64,000 bases of DNA. Source: Bacteroidota bacterium. GTDB taxonomy: Bacteria; Bacteroidota; Bacteroidia; 2-12-FULL-35-15. Below the pieces are notes generated by a model. It was not told the DNA's origin, searched no databases, and saw only the letters and a program-made list of their open reading frames with translations. The stretch is from positions 1 through 64,000 of the forward strand of contig JAJTCJ010000017.1 in assembly GCA_021323165.1 (NCBI GenBank), given 5' to 3'. The translations under genes and the position numbers were made by a program. Within the stretch, counting starts at the first letter, position 1. The number at the start of each line of letters is the position of its first letter. Positions 19,201 through 28,419 of this stretch are shown piece by piece.

Positions 19201-20801
19201 AAATCAACCTTTCCTATGAAATCGAAATCAATGTTATCATCCTTTACAGCAAGCTTTCCTTTAAAGACTTGTTTTGCAACATTTCCTTCTATTGCAACAT
19301 TGCTGTAGGTGTAATTATTAAAATCTATAGTTGTGATTGTTCCGCTGAGCTTTGCAGCTACATCTTCAAGAGTAAAACCTTCACCATCCACTACAACATT
19401 GGCAGTTACTTTTCCTAAAAGAGGAGCGTTGAAAAAACGCCCGAAATCAAAACCATATGAACGGATCTTCCCTTTGTACAATTCTTTATCCTTTTTATCA
19501 TCATGTCTTAATGAGAGATCCGTTGATAATCTTCCTAATGCCGAAGAAAAATCCCCATAAGCATAAAAATCGTTATACAAACCCGTAAATGTTCCTTTGA
19601 ATTTGATATTTCCAAGCTTCTGAATATTGGCTGGCAGATCAAGCCTGTGATATTCTGTAAAAGGCGGCAGAGGAAATGCTTTCAGATCTTCGTAGTTCGT
19701 TGACAAATTTTCAACGTTAAGATGGATAAGTGTTTCATCAAAATTCGGTAATCCTGTAAAAGCAAAATCACCGATGTAATGTGTGCTTCCTCCAAGATAA
19801 ATATCCATTTTTTTTCCTCTTAGATCACTCACTTTTCCGGTCACTTTTCCCGTTACCGTAATAGCTTTATAAAGTCCTTTTAATCCGGGAGCAAAATATG
19901 CCAGATCATTCATTTCAAGTACAGATTGATCAAACTCCGCACTCAGCTTTACTTTATTGATGAAATTATTGAAATCGCTGTATTGATCATACTTAAAAGA
20001 AAGATCTGTTGCAATATTGCTTTCTGCGGTCCTTAACTTTAGCGCATCCATTTTCACTCCAACCGGGCTAACATTCACGAATGAGCTTAAGCTTTTAAGA
20101 ATGAATCCGCTTTTTTCAATAGCTGAAAGATATTCAATGGTACCACGGATAGTATCATGATCAAGCTTGATATCAGTAAACCTTCCGTTGATATGATTTA
20201 CTCCAAGATCAATAAAGTTGATCCCTGTTGTGATCATAGTATCATGCTCATTCCTGTAGTTAAATGTTGTATTAACACAAGTAATCTCAGATACTTGAAT
20301 ATCCCAGTATGGTTTAACCGTTTTCGCAGTATCCCAGGAGGTGAACGCATCTATTATGAACTGCAGGTTCAGGTCTTCATCTTCCCTGTATTTGATGAGT
20401 GAAGCGTTTGTATTCAAAAGAACTACATTGCTTATCAAAAGCTTATGTTTTTCAAAATCAAGCTCCCCTAGATCCACTTTAAGCTTTTTAGAATAAAGAA
20501 GAGTATCTTTATGCAGATCTTCTATATAAACATCAGTAAGTACAACAGTCTTGACAAATTCAATATCAACACTTCCGATCTCTACCTTTGTATGAAGTCT
20601 TTTAGATAAATAAGCTGCGGCTTTATGACCTGCAAAGGTTTGTATGCTTTTGACCTGGATAAGTAAAAATAAAAGTACTGACAGAAATATCAGTATGGAG
20701 ATAAGACGAAATAATATGTTTGTTAGTTTTTTAATACCTTTGAATTTTAAGAGCCGTCCCGCTGAAAGGCGGGACGAAGTTAACGATAATGAGTAAACCA
20801 A
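16215..20801 (-). CDS. tamB: TamB-family translocation/assembly module protein (AsmA-like, giant)
   Basis: A 1528-aa protein with one N-terminal membrane helix (about 33-50), then PVQ-type start of the long beta-rich taco (VKSIQTFAGHKAAAYLSKRLHTKVEIGSV), and a C-terminal DUF490/TamB domain (about 1180-1480, e.g. GDVIKARGEGNIKLQISSRG). TamB-type proteins bridge inner and outer membranes and move phospholipids or assist outer-membrane protein insertion. The only available start is TTG at 20801; the codons before residue 20 are encoded by the palindrome at 20756-20775 and look unlike protein. The natural start is therefore probably lost or further in. It is divergent from the 5'-truncated tsaD; the two genes abut without any intergenic space. 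Confidence 0.88.
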   Translation of the reverse strand: MVYSLSLTSSRLSAGRLLKFKGIKKLTNILFRLISILIFLSVLLFLLIQVKSIQTFAGHKAAAYLSKRLHTKVEIGSVDIEFVKTVVLTDVYIEDLHKDTLLYSKKLKVDLGELDFEKHKLLISNVVLLNTNASLIKYREDEDLNLQFIIDAFTSWDTAKTVKPYWDIQVSEITCVNTTFNYRNEHDTMITTGINFIDLGVNHINGRFTDIKLDHDTIRGTIEYLSAIEKSGFILKSLSSFVNVSPVGVKMDALKLRTAESNIATDLSFKYDQYSDFNNFINKVKLSAEFDQSVLEMNDLAYFAPGLKGLYKAITVTGKVTGKVSDLRGKKMDIYLGGSTHYIGDFAFTGLPNFDETLIHLNVENLSTNYEDLKAFPLPPFTEYHRLDLPANIQKLGNIKFKGTFTGLYNDFYAYGDFSSALGRLSTDLSLRHDDKKDKELYKGKIRSYGFDFGRFFNAPLLGKVTANVVVDGEGFTLEDVAAKLSGTITTIDFNNYTYSNVAIEGNVAKQVFKGKLAVKDDNIDFDFIGKVDFTKKLPNLDFIATVNKADLGALHFVKTDKKTDLSTQVIINVTGNNIDNLIGQINFDNTVYKENDDVYKLSVFNLISEEENGVKSIKLFSDFCDARIRGSFKILELPSSLQNLMNNYLPAYVKKSKSKSNPLQIFEYSFLFKMTEAVTRLFAPEIKIAPRTSITGNYNSSLSDLSLKGNSSRLELYGYVLQNWNIDAETKFKELDVRMTSDRFYLTDSLWLTDLSLNTSTLDDSVNLQVTWDNQAKTKLYKGDLNAFLRFNSDQQIQFKILPSVFVISDSIWDVSKTNEVLVDSSRISIRDLMFEHDKQSIAVNGIISKNKQDQVVLDLNNFNLANLNVITRPLGLKLRGTVTGQSRVQDAYNNMIFTSNTTFNSLFLNDEQIGDGDVESVWDKAKEALYLHGTFTLGIIPNILFSGYYYPKRQEENLDMEVNLQAIQMRVFEPYIQDYCSDFKGQFSGAMTLKGSVKKPLVAGKLNVNAKKVTVSYLNTSYHFNHDIIIENNSFGIEDMVLYDINNNKAIATGKLYHDNFKDFQLDYDIRATKFMCLNTTEAENNLYYGKAYVTGIINIFGFVKDELRIDANVKTEKITSNDKSDKVSLLSKTEITKLFIPLSGPAEVSENNFITFVKKDSVSTNKNIYNVKLGGLALNFDLEVTPDAEVQLIFDQKVGDVIKARGEGNIKLQISSRGEFKMYGDYVIENGDYLFTLQNIINKRFDIEKGSVIKWSGVPYKADVNINAVYKARASLKPFFPTDSSSTYKRRYPVDLKLAMTDDLLSPEINFDINIPTVDAGIRQQVMSYINTDAEMNRQVFSLLILNSFVTPPQLTGAGTGPGVASATYANTSELLSNQLSNMLSKISNDFDIGVNYRPGDEISKEELGVALSTQLFDDRLSIDGNLGVNNNNNATTNNTNNIVGDVNVDYKITDDGKFRIKAFNKANDNNQIYTAGPYTQGVGVLYREEFDTIGQLYKRYLGNLRERKKNKQNSTKTDPLPQDN
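20756..20775. repeat. GTCCCGC/GCGGGAC palindrome at the tsaD-tamB junction
   Basis: Perfect 7-bp arms enclose TGAAAG. The element lies exactly where the 5' ends of tsaD (plus) and tamB (minus) should be and interrupts both. It resembles the other GTC-initial intergenic palindromes of this window. Confidence 0.6.
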
Positions 20802-20802
20802 G

Positions 20803-21693
20803 GAACTGGCTTCACGCGCTCATCAGCAGAATATAATTCCTGTTGTTGATCAGGCCATTCAAAAAGCCGGTATTAAAAAAGAAGATATAAGCGCCATTGC
20901 TTTTACAAGAGGCCCCGGATTAATGGGCTCACTCCTCGTTGGAACATCATTTTCAAAGGCTTTTGCTATGGGATTACAAATTCCTCTCATTGAAGTTAAC
21001 CATATGCAGGGGCATATTTTAGCTCATTTTATTGACACTCCCGAAGAAACACCTAAGAAGCCGTCTTTCCCTTTTATTTGTCTCACCGTTTCCGGAGGAC
21101 ATACCCAGATAGTTGTTGTTAAAGATCATTTCGATATGCAGGTGATCGGAGAAACCATTGATGATGCCGCTGGTGAAGCTTTTGACAAAGCAGCTAAAAT
21201 AATGGGACTGCCATATCCCGGAGGTCCGCTGATCGATAAATATGCTAAAGAAGGTAATCCGAAAGCTTATAAGTTTACCAAGCCTCATATCCCGGAATTG
21301 AATTTCTCTTTCAGTGGATTAAAAACGGGATTTATGAACTTCATTAATAACGAAAGTGCCAGAGATTCCGGTTTTGTGGAAAATAACAAGGCTGACATCT
21401 GCGCATCCATTCAGTTTACTATCATTACTATATTAATGGATAAGCTTAAAGCTGCCTCGGAACAAACCGGTATAAAACAAATAGCCATTGCAGGGGGTGT
21501 TTCTGCAAACTCAGGTTTACGCGATACTTTAAAAAAACTTGAAAAAGAATTAGCTTGGGAGGTTTTTATTCCGAAATTTGAATATTGTACCGATAATGCT
21601 GCAATGATTGCCATAACCGGATATTATAAATATTTAAAGAAAGATTTTACAAGCCAGGCAGCAACACCATTGGCCCGGTATGAATTAAAATAA
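20803..21693 (+). pseudogene. tsaD: tRNA threonylcarbamoyladenosine transferase TsaD, 5'-truncated
   Basis: From 20803 the frame reads ELASRAHQQNIIPVVDQAIQ, which corresponds to about residue 47 onward of full-length TsaD (t6A37 synthesis in tRNAs reading ANN codons). The rest is complete: RGPGLMGSLLVG, metal-binding HMQGH, SGGHTQ, DDAAGEAFDK, NFSFSGLKTG, AGGVSAN and the final CTDNAAMIA. An in-frame TAA at 20794 closes the frame, and the first ATG is at 20923 (256 aa instead of about 335). The N-terminal part with GIESSCDDT is not present in any frame upstream. TsaD is normally essential, so either the assembly is wrong here or another copy exists. Confidence 0.85.
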
Positions 21694-21694
21694 A

Positions 21695-22408
21695 TTGAAT
21701 AAAAAACTTACATACTATATTTTATTTATCAGCACTGTTCTTCCGCTCTGTATGAACGGAATGGAAACAGATACTATCATTCGGAAGAAGCCTGTTAAAA
21801 CCGACAATTTAAAAGAGAGAATTTTCAATTCTCCAATGGTTCTTAAAACCAGCCCTACCGCGTTTCTTTTAGGGGCTATGTTTCCTCCTTTTACAGCAGA
21901 GTACAGATTAATGATGGAAATCAGTTCCGGAAAAAGACAATCTGAACAGCTTGGAATATCTTATCTTGGAAAGAACATCTTCGTGAATGCTATTGAGAAA
22001 GCAGCAAACATTCCTGCCGAATATCATTATAAAGTTGAAGGCTGGAGAATACAATACGCTCATAAATTTTATCTTGTAGGAAGAAGAGGTTATGCTCCAT
22101 TTGGTTTTTTTGTGGGGCCATCCGTTTCTTATGCAAATGCGAGGATCGCGATCGGCCGCAAAAGATATTATGAAGAAGTGTATTTTGATTTCAGGCACTT
22201 TAACGTGAATGCTATAATTGGCGTGCAGGTAGGAAAAGCAAACAGTTTAACTTTTGAAGTTTATGGCGGTATTGGATATAAATCAAATAAGGTTTATTAC
22301 CACTCAAGTTCTGCCAATATTACCCCATACGATACAGAAGATTTCGGTCTTATCTACCAAACGAATCTGAACCTATTATTTGGGATAAATATAGGATATG
22401 CCAGATAA
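21695..22408 (+). CDS. Predicted outer-membrane beta-barrel-like protein
   Basis: A 237-aa protein starting at TTG 21695, one base after the tsaD stop, so the two are probably cotranscribed and coupled. An N-terminal signal segment (about 1-21: KLTYYILFISTVLPLC) is followed by alternating hydrophobic strands with aromatic ends (GWRIQYAHKFYLV, GYAPFGFFVGPSVSYANARI, NAIIGVQVGKANSLTFEVYGGIGYKSNKVYY), ending in NLNLLFGINIGYAR. This pattern suggests a small 8-strand outer-membrane barrel of the DUF3575 type; the assignment is by pattern only. A bidirectional hairpin follows. Confidence 0.7.
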   Translation: MNKKLTYYILFISTVLPLCMNGMETDTIIRKKPVKTDNLKERIFNSPMVLKTSPTAFLLGAMFPPFTAEYRLMMEISSGKRQSEQLGISYLGKNIFVNAIEKAANIPAEYHYKVEGWRIQYAHKFYLVGRRGYAPFGFFVGPSVSYANARIAIGRKRYYEEVYFDFRHFNVNAIIGVQVGKANSLTFEVYGGIGYKSNKVYYHSSSANITPYDTEDFGLIYQTNLNLLFGINIGYAR

Positions 22409-22410
22409 AA

Positions 22411-22438
22411 AAAGCCGCCTCTATTCAGAAGCGGCTTT
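22411..22438. terminator. Bidirectional terminator
   Basis: AAAGCCGC (22411-22418) and GCGGCTTT (22431-22438) form a hairpin with A-rich and T-rich flanks between two convergent genes, so it can serve both. Confidence 0.8.
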
Positions 22439-22456
22439 TAAATTTTTCAATAAATG

Positions 22457-24871
22457 TTATTTCATTTTTATTATTCTAAGCTGTGCATTTCCCTCATCAC
22501 CATTAATAACATTAACCAAATACATTCCTGAGCTGAGGCCATCAATTGTGAAAGATCCTTTCAGCTGTGAGATCTTAATTGATCTGATCACTCTTCCTGT
22601 AACATCCATGATTTCAATTCTTGAATCAGAAGTTATTTTAGTCAGATCATAAGAAACCGTTGTTTGATCTGAAAATGGATTCGGATACACATTTAAGATT
22701 GTATTCGTTTTTACATTTTCTTCTACCCCAACTACATTGCCTTCGGTGATCTGAAACTGATCAAACGCTGCTTCAACGAGATGACCACTTGCAATATCAG
22801 CCGTCCTTACAATTAATTTCATGGTAGCCGTAACAGCTATTATTGAATCTATAGGGAATGATCTATAAACCCAGCTTGAATTTCCCGGACTATTATATAT
22901 TAAAGAATCCACTGTGACAGTTGTAATTCCATTATTCAGGCTGATCTTTAAATAATCATTAGGAACACCTGATCCACCTGCATTATAAAACCAATGAGTA
23001 TAGTTCAAATAAGGATTTGAATAATTTGAAAGATTAAATATAGGGGATGTTAAGAGTGTAGAACCGTTATCGACATCATCGGAAGCAGCACTTCCACCGC
23101 CATTACCTGTAACATATGCACGGTTACCGCAATCTAAACTATCATCCATACCAGGATTTGAAAAAGCCGTTCCATTCATTGTTCCTACAGGAACCCCTCT
23201 CTCCCAATCTCCTGTAGATGCACTTCCGGTAACTGTCCATCCGAAGTTAAAAGTGAAATCATCATAATAACCCGGAGAGACTTCAAATATCAAATCTCCT
23301 GAAGTAGAATTGATCACCATATTACGGGCGCAGTTCGTCAAATATCCCCACTTTCCTCCCGCAACTTCATAATTTCCAGGGTATATTCCGGGAATAGTAA
23401 AATTACCTGATGCATCGGTTACTGTCGAATAATTGAAATCATTATTTCCAATGGAAACATTCGCACCTGCAACACCAGTTGTGGTACCGGTTTCAATTAC
23501 CCTTCCGTTTAATGAAATCACCTGAATAGGAATTAAAGCAACATCCCTGATAGTAACACTTGCCGGAACCAAAGACACTCCAGTGATAGTTTTAGAATAA
23601 TATCCAGGCTTAGAATAAACAACTGTGTATAAACCTCCCGGTGAAGGAAGTCCTGTTCTATATGTACCGGTTATGTCTGAGTTGTCTGAAACGTTCGATG
23701 ACATGATCTGTACGCCTGCTCCTGTGATCGGCAGACCGGTAACAGAGTCCGTAACCATACCTTCAAGATAACAAGCACGTTCGTAAGTTGGAGTGAAAAC
23801 AAATAATCCATCTTCCATATTCGAAACGACAATAGTTCCGGAAGGAAGATAAGGATATACTCCCCAGGTTCCTTCAAAACCACCACCGCTAGCTGCATAA
23901 GTATCATAATTTCCAACCTGAACTAAATTTGAAGGACGGCCTGCATCTACAATTGTAAAACCGTCTTTATACCAGGACGTAACTGCATAATCATTTCCTC
24001 CAACACGGATGATATGCGTATTATGCACAACCGACTGAGATCCTGGATTAGATTGAATTCTGTCTAACTCTACAATATTGGTTGGATCTGTAACATCATA
24101 AGAAGTAAGAAATGAATTATCTACCTCATCAGTAGTAAATAATGTTTTACTGTTAGTAGAAAGCCAGGTATTATGAGTGAAATTGCTGGGAGTATACTTT
24201 ATTGAAAGTTCAACCGGTGTAGCTTTATTAGTAAAATCTACAACTGAAAAATATCCTGCATAGATATGTCCGGCCCACAAAGTATCATTTCTTACATAAC
24301 CATCATGAACGTAAGCCTGTTGGCCCGCTCCTACTTCATATTTACCAGCAAAAGTCGGGTTCCATGGATCTGTAAGATCCGCAGCAATTGCTCCTCCGTT
24401 AAACAAATTACTTCCATATAAATATGCAAAATGGCCATCAATATGCAATGCATGGATTGTATTTAAAGCTCCGGCAATAGTTCCGTCACCCGTCCAATTT
24501 TTATAAACTATTCCTGTAACATCCGGAAGACTTCTCATATTAACGATCTGCAATCCTCCCCCACCTTCAGTTGTAACATAAGCATAGTTACCATAAACCT
24601 TAATTTCTTTCCAGAGATTATTTACATTCGGGATCTTTTTTACCTCAACAGGAGTTGATGGATTTGTTACATCAACAATTGACATTCCATCCTCTACACC
24701 AACTAGAGCATATTCATTTCCTAATGAATCCACATACCCGCAGATATTAGCACAGGTTTTACCTGGATATGCCAGCTGGCCACGTAAAACAACATTCAGA
24801 TTCTGTGCGATAACACTTGCTGATATAGAAAGAGCAAGTGTAACGCAAGTAAACAACATTCGTAATTTCAT
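22457..24871 (-). CDS. Secreted choice-of-anchor-B/LVIVD-repeat protein with T9SS sorting domain
   Basis: An 804-aa protein. It has a signal peptide (about 1-22, ending SVIAQ). Residues about 30-370 carry LVIVD-type propeller repeats (DGMSIVDVTNPSTPVEV, GGLQIVNMRSLPDV, DGFTIVDAGRPSNLVQV), as in choice-of-anchor B proteins. Two carboxypeptidase-regulatory-like Ig folds follow (about 370-540: ACYLEGMVTDSVTG and LNGRVIETGTTTGVAGANV), then a jelly-roll-like region (about 545-715) and a type A T9SS sorting domain (about 730-804: VYPNPFSDQTTVSYDL...SGMYLVNVI). It should be secreted and kept at the cell surface, probably as an adhesin or binding protein. A 125-base gap separates it from a terminator downstream of parC. 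Confidence 0.88.
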   Translation of the reverse strand: MKLRMLFTCVTLALSISASVIAQNLNVVLRGQLAYPGKTCANICGYVDSLGNEYALVGVEDGMSIVDVTNPSTPVEVKKIPNVNNLWKEIKVYGNYAYVTTEGGGGLQIVNMRSLPDVTGIVYKNWTGDGTIAGALNTIHALHIDGHFAYLYGSNLFNGGAIAADLTDPWNPTFAGKYEVGAGQQAYVHDGYVRNDTLWAGHIYAGYFSVVDFTNKATPVELSIKYTPSNFTHNTWLSTNSKTLFTTDEVDNSFLTSYDVTDPTNIVELDRIQSNPGSQSVVHNTHIIRVGGNDYAVTSWYKDGFTIVDAGRPSNLVQVGNYDTYAASGGGFEGTWGVYPYLPSGTIVVSNMEDGLFVFTPTYERACYLEGMVTDSVTGLPITGAGVQIMSSNVSDNSDITGTYRTGLPSPGGLYTVVYSKPGYYSKTITGVSLVPASVTIRDVALIPIQVISLNGRVIETGTTTGVAGANVSIGNNDFNYSTVTDASGNFTIPGIYPGNYEVAGGKWGYLTNCARNMVINSTSGDLIFEVSPGYYDDFTFNFGWTVTGSASTGDWERGVPVGTMNGTAFSNPGMDDSLDCGNRAYVTGNGGGSAASDDVDNGSTLLTSPIFNLSNYSNPYLNYTHWFYNAGGSGVPNDYLKISLNNGITTVTVDSLIYNSPGNSSWVYRSFPIDSIIAVTATMKLIVRTADIASGHLVEAAFDQFQITEGNVVGVEENVKTNTILNVYPNPFSDQTTVSYDLTKITSDSRIEIMDVTGRVIRSIKISQLKGSFTIDGLSSGMYLVNVINGDEGNAQLRIIKMK

Positions 24872-24996
24872 TTCAATAAGAGAGATTTAGTTTAGAGGGA
24901 TGATTATCTGTCTAAGTACGGTATTTTATTCTGAAAAACCAAGAATATAGCAGGTGGAAATCAGGATCAGAAAGACCTGAATCATGAGTATATGGC

Positions 24997-25030
24997 AAAA
25001 AAAAATCCCGTTCTTTCAAACGGAATCTTT
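24997..25030 (-). terminator. Terminator downstream of parC
   Basis: On the minus strand GATTCCGTT pairs with AACGGGATT (one mismatch) and is followed by a run of nine T. It begins 4 bases after the parC stop. Confidence 0.78.
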
Positions 25031-25033
25031 TTA

Positions 25034-27742
25034 TTAATCGAAATCAAGTGTCAGATCTTTTCCATCATCCTTACCTTTTTTTCTCTTTTTCTTTTCTTCT
25101 GAAGGAAGCTTTATTTCAGCATTGATCATTTGGTCAATTGAAAGCATATTCTTTTCTTTTGCCGGCTCTTGCGCTTTTTTTATTGCTTCGAGCGGTGACA
25201 TACCGCTTTCTTCAAACTCTTCCAGAACATCTTCTTCAATATGGACCTCAACAGGAGGAAGTAAGTTGATCTCTTTCACCTTAGCATAGGACAATTTATT
25301 GCCTTTTGCCTTAAGTCCTTTAACTTCTATGAACTCATGAAGCTTGATCTGCTCAGTAGGAACTTCCTTATCTTTTACCTTTGAGAATTTCACCTCTACT
25401 ATCGGTAATTCTTCAGTAGTCACAACTTCAATGCGTGATCCTTCAGCTTCTGAAATAAAGAGTGTTTTCTTATCATTGACCTCAACCATAAAACGTTTTA
25501 CAAAATATGTTTTACTTTCTCCGTCAAGGTATATTGCCGAAACAGGTTTTTTCGGATTGAACTTCTCTATCAGAACCATATCCTGATCGAAATGTGTGGA
25601 AACATCAAAACCTGTAAGCTTGTAATATCCATTCTGTGTTACTGTCAGGATCTTATCTTCAGGGCCGAAGCTTCCTAAAAACTGACCGCGCTTGTCGGTA
25701 TTTAATCTGTGAACAGTGTCATCAAACCAGATGTCACGCGCTCCTAAAGTTGATACGCCTTTTTCTTTAAGAATGATCTTTCTTACAGCATATTTGGTAA
25801 CCACATTTCCTAATGAATTCCGTCCTTTTACAGCTAACTCAGAGAAATTAAGGTCCCACTGAACCTTTCTTAATCCCGGCATAGGCTTTAACTGGACCTC
25901 AACAACTTCAGCTTCTCCATTTGGATTTGCAGTAAAATATAAGACTTCAGAACCTTTCGTTCCTTTGGTAAGATCATATTGCTTATCGCGTGTAACCCCC
26001 GTAACCGGGAAGCGTTTCATAAACACGCTGCCTGATTTCCCATCACGATAGATCATATTATAAACAGTGCGTTCATCATTCTTTTTGAACACTGCAATAT
26101 GTATGAGGTCTTTTCCTACGAAAGCTTTATCTGCAACCTTGGAAACCTGCATGGTTCCATCCTTACGAAAGACAATGATATCATCTATATCAGAACACTC
26201 TCCAACAAATTCATCTTTCTTTAATCCGTATCCGGCAAAACCTTCTTCACGGTTCACATATAATTTTTCATTTGCAACAACAACGCTTGTCGCGACAATT
26301 GTTTCAAAAGACTTGATCTCAGTTTTACGCTCGCGGCCCGGACCATATTTCTTTTTTAGGTTCTTGAAATACTCGATCGCGTAATCTGTAAGATGTGCCA
26401 GGTGGTGATCGATCTCTTTGATACGGGCATCCAGTGATCTCATTTTTTCATCTGCTTTTGCAGAATCGAAACGAGTGATACGAATCATTGGAATTTGTGT
26501 AAGCTTTTCGAAATCCTCATTTGTGATCTCGCGGATGAACTGTTTCTTATATTTGGCGAAACGTCCGTCAAGATATCCAAATAAACTTGCCTTGTCGGAA
26601 TAATTCTTAAAGTCAATATACATTTCATCCTTGATGAAGATCTTCTCAAGAGAAGCAAACATATAAGATTCCTGCAATTCACCTTTTTCAATCTCGAGCT
26701 CGCTCTTTAAGAGACCTAAAGTCTGATGAGTGGAGATCTTGAGTATTTCATTAACCCCAATAAATCTCGGTTTGTCATTTTCAATGATACATGCATTCGG
26801 AGAAATTGAAACTTCACAATCAGTGAAAGCATACAATGCATCAATTGTTTTATCAGGAGAGATGCCGGGAACAAGATGAACAACAATTTCAACATTTTCA
26901 GCTGTATTATCTTCTACCTTTTTTATCTTGATCTTTCCTTTGTCGTTCGCAGCAACTATTGAATCTATAAGCGATCCTGTGGTTGTACCAAAAGGGATCT
27001 CATTGATCACAAGCGTCTTTTTATCCAGCAATGATATCTTTGCTCTCACTCTCACCTTACCACCACGCAATCCATCATTGTAATTACCGAAATCAGCCAT
27101 CCCGGCAGTAATAAAATCAGGAAGAATATCAGTTCTCTTACCCTTAAGGATTGCTACTGAAGCATCACATAATTCATTAAAGTTATGAGGAAGCATTTTG
27201 CAGGCTAAACCTACTGCAATACCTTCTACTCCCTGAGCCAATAATAATGGGAATTTAACGGGTAACGTCTCCGGCTCTTTGTTTCGGCCATCATAACTTA
27301 AAAGCCAGGTGGTTGTTTTAGGATTGAACACAACTTCCTGAGCAAACTTGGATAAGCGGGCTTCAATATAACGAGGTGCTGCTGCTCTGTCACCTGTTAA
27401 AATATTCCCCCAGTTTCCCTGTGTATCTATTAAAAGATCTTTTTGTCCTAATGCAACAAGAGCATCTCCAATACTCATATCCCCGTGAGGATGATATTTC
27501 ATGGTATGCCCGATAATGTTCGCAACCTTATTATAGCGTCCGTCATCAAGGTCATTCATAGAATGAAGGATCCTTCTCTGAACGGGTTTTAAACCATCTT
27601 CCACATAAGGTACCGCTCTTTCCAGGATTACATAAGAAGCATAATCCAAAAACCAATTCTGGTACATTCCCGATACGTGAGTGATGTTATGCAGCTCCTC
27701 ACCTCCACCGGTGTTTTCTTCGTTTATATTTTCTTCGCTCAT
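25034..27742 (-). CDS. parC: DNA topoisomerase IV subunit A (GyrA/ParC type)
   Basis: A 902-aa type IIA topoisomerase A subunit. Residues about 30-480 form the breakage-reunion domain, with YVEDGLKPVQRRILH, HPHGDMSIGDALV and the active-site tyrosine in AAAPRYIEARL. The C-terminal half (about 520-800) is a divergent beta-pinwheel, and the final 100 residues are acidic then Lys-rich (EEKKKRKKGKDD). Order with parE directly upstream on the same strand is the standard Bacteroidota topoisomerase IV arrangement, so I call it parC and not gyrA. It would relax supercoils and separate daughter chromosomes together with ParE. The gene is intact; its partner parE is broken in this sequence. Confidence 0.92.
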   Translation of the reverse strand: MSEENINEENTGGGEELHNITHVSGMYQNWFLDYASYVILERAVPYVEDGLKPVQRRILHSMNDLDDGRYNKVANIIGHTMKYHPHGDMSIGDALVALGQKDLLIDTQGNWGNILTGDRAAAPRYIEARLSKFAQEVVFNPKTTTWLLSYDGRNKEPETLPVKFPLLLAQGVEGIAVGLACKMLPHNFNELCDASVAILKGKRTDILPDFITAGMADFGNYNDGLRGGKVRVRAKISLLDKKTLVINEIPFGTTTGSLIDSIVAANDKGKIKIKKVEDNTAENVEIVVHLVPGISPDKTIDALYAFTDCEVSISPNACIIENDKPRFIGVNEILKISTHQTLGLLKSELEIEKGELQESYMFASLEKIFIKDEMYIDFKNYSDKASLFGYLDGRFAKYKKQFIREITNEDFEKLTQIPMIRITRFDSAKADEKMRSLDARIKEIDHHLAHLTDYAIEYFKNLKKKYGPGRERKTEIKSFETIVATSVVVANEKLYVNREEGFAGYGLKKDEFVGECSDIDDIIVFRKDGTMQVSKVADKAFVGKDLIHIAVFKKNDERTVYNMIYRDGKSGSVFMKRFPVTGVTRDKQYDLTKGTKGSEVLYFTANPNGEAEVVEVQLKPMPGLRKVQWDLNFSELAVKGRNSLGNVVTKYAVRKIILKEKGVSTLGARDIWFDDTVHRLNTDKRGQFLGSFGPEDKILTVTQNGYYKLTGFDVSTHFDQDMVLIEKFNPKKPVSAIYLDGESKTYFVKRFMVEVNDKKTLFISEAEGSRIEVVTTEELPIVEVKFSKVKDKEVPTEQIKLHEFIEVKGLKAKGNKLSYAKVKEINLLPPVEVHIEEDVLEEFEESGMSPLEAIKKAQEPAKEKNMLSIDQMINAEIKLPSEEKKKRKKGKDDGKDLTLDFD

Positions 27743-27767
27743 AGATTATTAAAATTCTGTAAAAGAT

Positions 27768-27850
27768 GTCATCTCGACCGCAGTGGAGAGATCTTTTTAT
27801 TAAAAAACAATATTTCAGGAACAAGATTCCTCCGCTTCGGTCGGAATGAC
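27768..27850. repeat. Interrupted palindrome, GTCATCTCGACC family
   Basis: The left arm 27768-27794 (GTCATCTCGACCGCAGTGGA...) pairs imperfectly with 27824-27850 (...CTTCGGTCGGAATGAC) across a 29-base AT-rich centre. It fills the gap between parE and parC, where it may shape transcript ends or processing. This element type is widely dispersed in Bacteroidota genomes. Confidence 0.7.
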
Positions 27851-27864
27851 AGAAACACTTATCT

Positions 27865-28419
27865 CTATTTCACCCCAACTTCTTTCTCTATCTTCTCGAT
27901 CTCCTCTATAAGATCTTTCTCTACAACAAGATTGTCAATAATAAAATCCTGTCTTTCAGGAGTGTTCTTACCCATAAAATAACTTAACATTTCAAAGATC
28001 TTGTCTTTACCAATAATCACAGGATCTTTACGCATATCTTTTCCAATGAACAATTTAAATTCGTCAGGCGAGATCTCTCCTAAACCCTTAAATCGTGTGA
28101 TCTCCGGTTTAACACCAAGCTTTGCAATAGCTGCTTTTCTTTCTTCGTCACTATAGCAATAGATCGTTTCTTTCTTGTTCCTTACACGAAATAAAGGAGT
28201 CTGCAGAATGTAAACATGTCCGTTCTTCACCAGATCCGGAAAAAACTGAAGAAAGAATGTCATTAACAGTAAACGGATATGCATTCCATCCACATCGGCA
28301 TCGGTTGCAACCACTATATTATTGTAACGAAGATTCTCAATACCATCTTCAATATTTAAAGCTGCCTGAAGAAGGTTAAATTCTTCATTTTCATAAACTA
28401 TTTTTTTTGTAAGTCCGAA
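27865..28419 (-). pseudogene. parE: Topoisomerase IV subunit B, C-terminal part (after frame loss)
   Basis: From 28419 the frame reads [18 protein letters not shown], then [14 protein letters not shown] (TOPRIM DxDxDG metal site), [16 protein letters not shown] and [13 protein letters not shown], ending at EVGVK. This is the standard C-terminal third of ParE. The frame stays open upstream to 28605, but those residues do not resemble ParE because they are the N-terminal part's DNA read out of phase. Joined to the 28391-29689 part it would give a ParE lacking about 19 residues. ParE is essential in bacteria, so function depends on whether the break is real. Confidence 0.85.
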
